Assembly: GCA_020832725.1 (NCBI GenBank)
Contig: JAFIEC010000183.1
Location: 1 to 6,974 of the forward strand
Reading direction: 5' to 3'
DNA from: Paracoccaceae bacterium
GTDB taxonomy: Bacteria > Pseudomonadota > Alphaproteobacteria > Rhodobacterales > Rhodobacteraceae
Length of the DNA stretch: 6,974 bases
Shown here piece after piece: positions 5,255 through 6,974 of this stretch. Position 1 is the stretch's first letter. Every line of letters begins with the position of its first letter. The notes beneath the pieces are model-generated. The model did not search any database. It saw only the letters and a list, made by a program, of their open reading frames with translations, and was not told the origin of the DNA. The translations under genes were made by a program, and so were the position numbers.

Positions 5255-6516
5255 CAGCCCTCCATCCTTCCCAGAATCAGCGTTGCATTGGTGCCGCCAA
5301 AGCCAAAGGAATTCGACAGCGCCACATTGATCTCGCGCGGCCGGGCGGCGTTCGCGGCCAGGTCCAGCTTCGGCGTCACCGCGGGATTGTCCAGGTTGAT
5401 CGTCGGCGGCGCCACCTGATCACGAATGGCCAGCGTGCAGAAAATCGCCTCGACCGCCCCCGCCGCGCCCAGCAGATGGCCGATGCTGGATTTCGTGCTC
5501 GACATCGTGGCCCGCCCGGCCGCATCGCCCAGCAGACGCTCCACCGCGCCCAGCTCGATCGTGTCGGCCATGGTGCTCGTGCCATGGGCGTTGATGTAAT
5601 CCACCGCCTCCGGTCCAAGCCCGGCCCGGGCCAGCGCCGCCCGCATGGAGCGAAAGCCGCCGTCGCCATCCTCGGAGGGCGCGGTGATGTGGTGGGCATC
5701 GCCCGACAGGCCATAGCCCAGCACCTCGGCATGGATCCGGGCACCTCGTGCCCGTGCATGCTCGTATTCCTCCAGCACCACGACCCCCGCGCCCTCGCCC
5801 ATGACAAAGCCGTCCCGGTCGGCATCATAGGGGCGCGAGGCCGATGCGGGGGAATCGCTCCGCTGTGTCGAGAGCGCCTTGCACGCGTTGAACCCCGCGA
5901 TCCCCAGCTCGCAGATCGGGGCCTCGGCCCCGCCCGCCACCATCACGTCGGCGTCTCCCCACTGGATCAGCCGGGCGGCATCGCCGATGGCATGGGCACC
6001 GGTGGAGCAGGCCGTGACGACCGCGTGGTTCGGCCCCTTGAAGCCGAAGCGGATGCTGACCTGACCCGAGATGAGGTTGATCAGCGCGCCCGGAATGAAG
6101 AAGGGCGACACCCGGCGCGGGCCGCGATCGCGCAGCAGCAACGTCGTTTCGGCGATGGTTCCCAGCCCGCCGATGCCCGAGCCGATCATCACGCCCGTGC
6201 GCAGGCGCGCCTCCTCGTCCTGCGGTGTCCATCCCGCATCGCGCACCGCCTGTTCTGCGGCGGCCATGCCGTAGAGGATGAAATCATCGACCTTGCGGGC
6301 CTCCTTGGGCGCCATCCACTCATCGGGGTTGAAGCTGCCGCCGGTCCCGTCGCCCCGGGGAATCTCGCAGGCATAGGTCGTCGCCAGATGGGCGGCGTCA
6401 AAGCGCGAGATGGGGCCCGCCCCGGATTGCCCCGCAAGAAGGCGAGACCAGGTCTCTTCCACCCCGCTTGCCAGCGGAGTCACCATGCCCAGTCCCGTCA
6501 CCACTACCCGACGCAT
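5254..6516 (-). CDS. fabF: Beta-ketoacyl-ACP synthase II (KAS II)
   Basis: Condensing enzyme of type II fatty acid synthesis: it joins malonyl-ACP to a growing acyl-ACP with loss of CO2, and elongates C16:1 to C18:1 in bacteria. It is cytoplasmic. The product is 420 residues, close to E. coli FabF (413). The thiolase-fold active site is complete: nucleophile Cys170 (TACSTG), His311 (NAHGTST), Lys342 (SSTKSSIGH) and His347, plus the glycine-rich SNSFGFGGTNA near the C-terminus. The ATG at 6516 gives MRRVVVTGLGMVTPL, the usual KAS II start, with GAGG 6 bases upstream. An in-frame ATG at 6531 adds five residues but has a poor ribosome site. An acpP gene, often directly upstream of fabF, is absent here; sodB lies there instead, divergently oriented. 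mltG follows with a one-base overlap. Confidence 0.96.
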   Translation of the reverse strand: MRRVVVTGLGMVTPLASGVEETWSRLLAGQSGAGPISRFDAAHLATTYACEIPRGDGTGGSFNPDEWMAPKEARKVDDFILYGMAAAEQAVRDAGWTPQDEEARLRTGVMIGSGIGGLGTIAETTLLLRDRGPRRVSPFFIPGALINLISGQVSIRFGFKGPNHAVVTACSTGAHAIGDAARLIQWGDADVMVAGGAEAPICELGIAGFNACKALSTQRSDSPASASRPYDADRDGFVMGEGAGVVVLEEYEHARARGARIHAEVLGYGLSGDAHHITAPSEDGDGGFRSMRAALARAGLGPEAVDYINAHGTSTMADTIELGAVERLLGDAAGRATMSSTKSSIGHLLGAAGAVEAIFCTLAIRDQVAPPTINLDNPAVTPKLDLAANAARPREINVALSNSFGFGGTNATLILGRMEG

Positions 6517-6541
6517 CGCTCGCCTCGCCATTCGTTCTGCC

Positions 6542-6560
6542 GGGCGTGTGATACACGCCC
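6542..6560. repeat. Perfect 19-bp palindrome upstream of fabF (operator candidate)
   Basis: GGGCGTGT (6542-6549), GAT, ACACGCCC (6553-6560): an 8-bp perfect inverted repeat around a 3-base centre, 25 bases before the fabF ATG. There is no T-tract on either side, so it is not a typical terminator. It overlaps the best available -10-like element for fabF, which fits a repressor site; an mRNA leader hairpin is the alternative. The cognate regulator cannot be named from the sequence. Confidence 0.5.
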
Positions 6561-6576
6561 CGCCCCTGCAGGAAAA
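6548..6576 (-). promoter_or_regulatory. Weak candidate fabF promoter
   Basis: The minus strand shows TTTTCC (6576-6571), a 17-base spacer, then TATCAC (6553-6548), which matches TATAAT at four positions. The -35 is poor. The start would fall near 6541, leaving a 25-base leader to the fabF ATG. The -10 lies inside the 6542-6560 palindrome. This is the best pairing I found in the gap, but it could be chance. Confidence 0.25.
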
Positions 6577-6700
6577 GAGCAGCCCGCATCCGCGCCCCCC
6601 GGGGCCGTCCTGCGCAAGCCGCGCCAGCCCCGGCCCGATCCGGCCCTCCGGCCCCGTCGGGGGTTTCCTGTCCGGCCCGCGCCCCCTAAGTAGGACGGGA

Positions 6701-6717
6701 CGCGACCCGGCGTCGCG
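6701..6717 (+). repeat. 6-bp hairpin upstream of sodB
   Basis: CGCGAC (6701-6706) and GTCGCG (6712-6717) flank a 5-base loop, 62 bases before the sodB ATG. There is no T-tract, so it is not a terminator. It may be a leader stem or chance pairing in GC-rich DNA. I found no convincing sodB promoter nearby; TAAGTA at 6687-6692 is only a weak -10. Confidence 0.25.
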
Positions 6718-6779
6718 GCCTCGTCCGCGCGCCCGACGTCACAGCGAATGCACCCGGAACGAGAACGAGAGAGGACACC

Positions 6780-6974
6780 ATGACCTTCGCCCTTCCCGAC
6801 CTGCCCTATTCCCACGACGCGCTGGCCCCCCTCGGCATGAGCCGCGAGACGCTGGAATACCACCACGACATCCATCACAAGGCCTATGTCGACAACGGCA
6901 ACAAGCTGATCGCCGGCACCGAATGGGAAGGCAAGAGCCTCGAGGACATCGTCAAGGGCACCTACCAGCCCGGC
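6780..6974 (+). CDS. sodB: Fe/Mn superoxide dismutase, N-terminal part (runs off window)
   Basis: Superoxide dismutase of the iron/manganese family, converting superoxide to oxygen and hydrogen peroxide in the cytoplasm. Only the first 65 of about 200 residues are present. The start reads MTFALPDLPYSHDALAPLGM, followed by LEYHHDIHHKAYVDNGNKL, the family's N-terminal helix block. His28 matches the first metal ligand (E. coli SodB His26) and Tyr36 the conserved active-site tyrosine (E. coli Tyr34). The other three metal ligands lie beyond the window. There is no signal peptide, consistent with a cytoplasmic enzyme. GAGAGG precedes the ATG by 5 bases. The gene diverges from fabF across a 263-base gap. 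Metal preference (Fe versus Mn) cannot be settled from this part; the N-terminus most resembles alphaproteobacterial SodB. Confidence 0.93.
   Translation, partial: MTFALPDLPYSHDALAPLGMSRETLEYHHDIHHKAYVDNGNKLIAGTEWEGKSLEDIVKGTYQPG

Noticed and set aside
4157..5419. 420-codon plus-strand frame antisense to mltG, and a 486-codon one (5233-6693) antisense to fabF
   Set aside because: Composition-driven shadows: the minus strand carries complete MltG and FabF active-site motifs in frame, while the plus-strand products resemble nothing.
6504..6878. 124-codon minus-strand frame crossing the fabF-sodB gap
   Set aside because: It overlaps the start of sodB antisense and the fabF N-terminus out of frame, with no domain or good start. 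It is explained by GC-rich composition.

Overview
The window reads as a GC-rich alphaproteobacterial chromosome, most likely from the Rhodobacteraceae (Rhodobacter/Paracoccus group). The main evidence is the first part of a Rhodobacterales-type gene transfer agent (GTA) structural cluster, which is a domesticated HK97-like prophage. MltG, FabF and the SodB N-terminus also look Rhodobacteraceae-like. No insertion sequence, tRNA, rRNA or CRISPR array was seen.

Layout, in minus-strand transcription order. A fatty-acid/cell-wall pair, fabF (5254-6516) and mltG (4103-5254), overlaps by one base as TGATG. After a 287-bp gap comes the GTA head and packaging block: g1 small terminase-like (3454-3816), g2 large terminase (2172-3527), g3 portal (877-2109), g3.5 small head-formation protein (635-880) and g4 prohead protease (608 to beyond the left edge). 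The major capsid gene would be expected just past position 1. The genes are tightly packed, with a long g1/g2 overlap and an ATGA junction between g3 and g3.5, so they are probably one operon. To the right of fabF, a divergent superoxide dismutase gene (sodB, plus strand from 6780) runs off the window after 65 codons.

The most interesting part is the gap between mltG and g1. On the minus strand it holds, in order: a perfect CtrA-type box (TTAA-N7-TTAAC), a GTTC/GAAC dyad, a promoter-like TTGACT-17 bp-TAGGAA, a strong intrinsic terminator (8-bp GC stem plus T5), and two further GC-rich hairpins before the g1 start. If the promoter drives the GTA operon, the terminator lies inside its leader. 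That would make an attenuation gate, or yield a short terminated RNA of about 50 nt. A simpler reading is that the terminator only ends the fabF-mltG transcript and the GTA promoter is elsewhere. CtrA is known to be required for GTA expression in R. capsulatus, so a direct CtrA box here is functionally suggestive.

The fabF-sodB divergent region (6517-6779) holds a perfect 8+3+8 palindrome just upstream of fabF that could be an operator over a weak promoter. The long open frames antisense to the GTA genes, mltG and fabF are shadows of GC-rich coding sequence and are not annotated.
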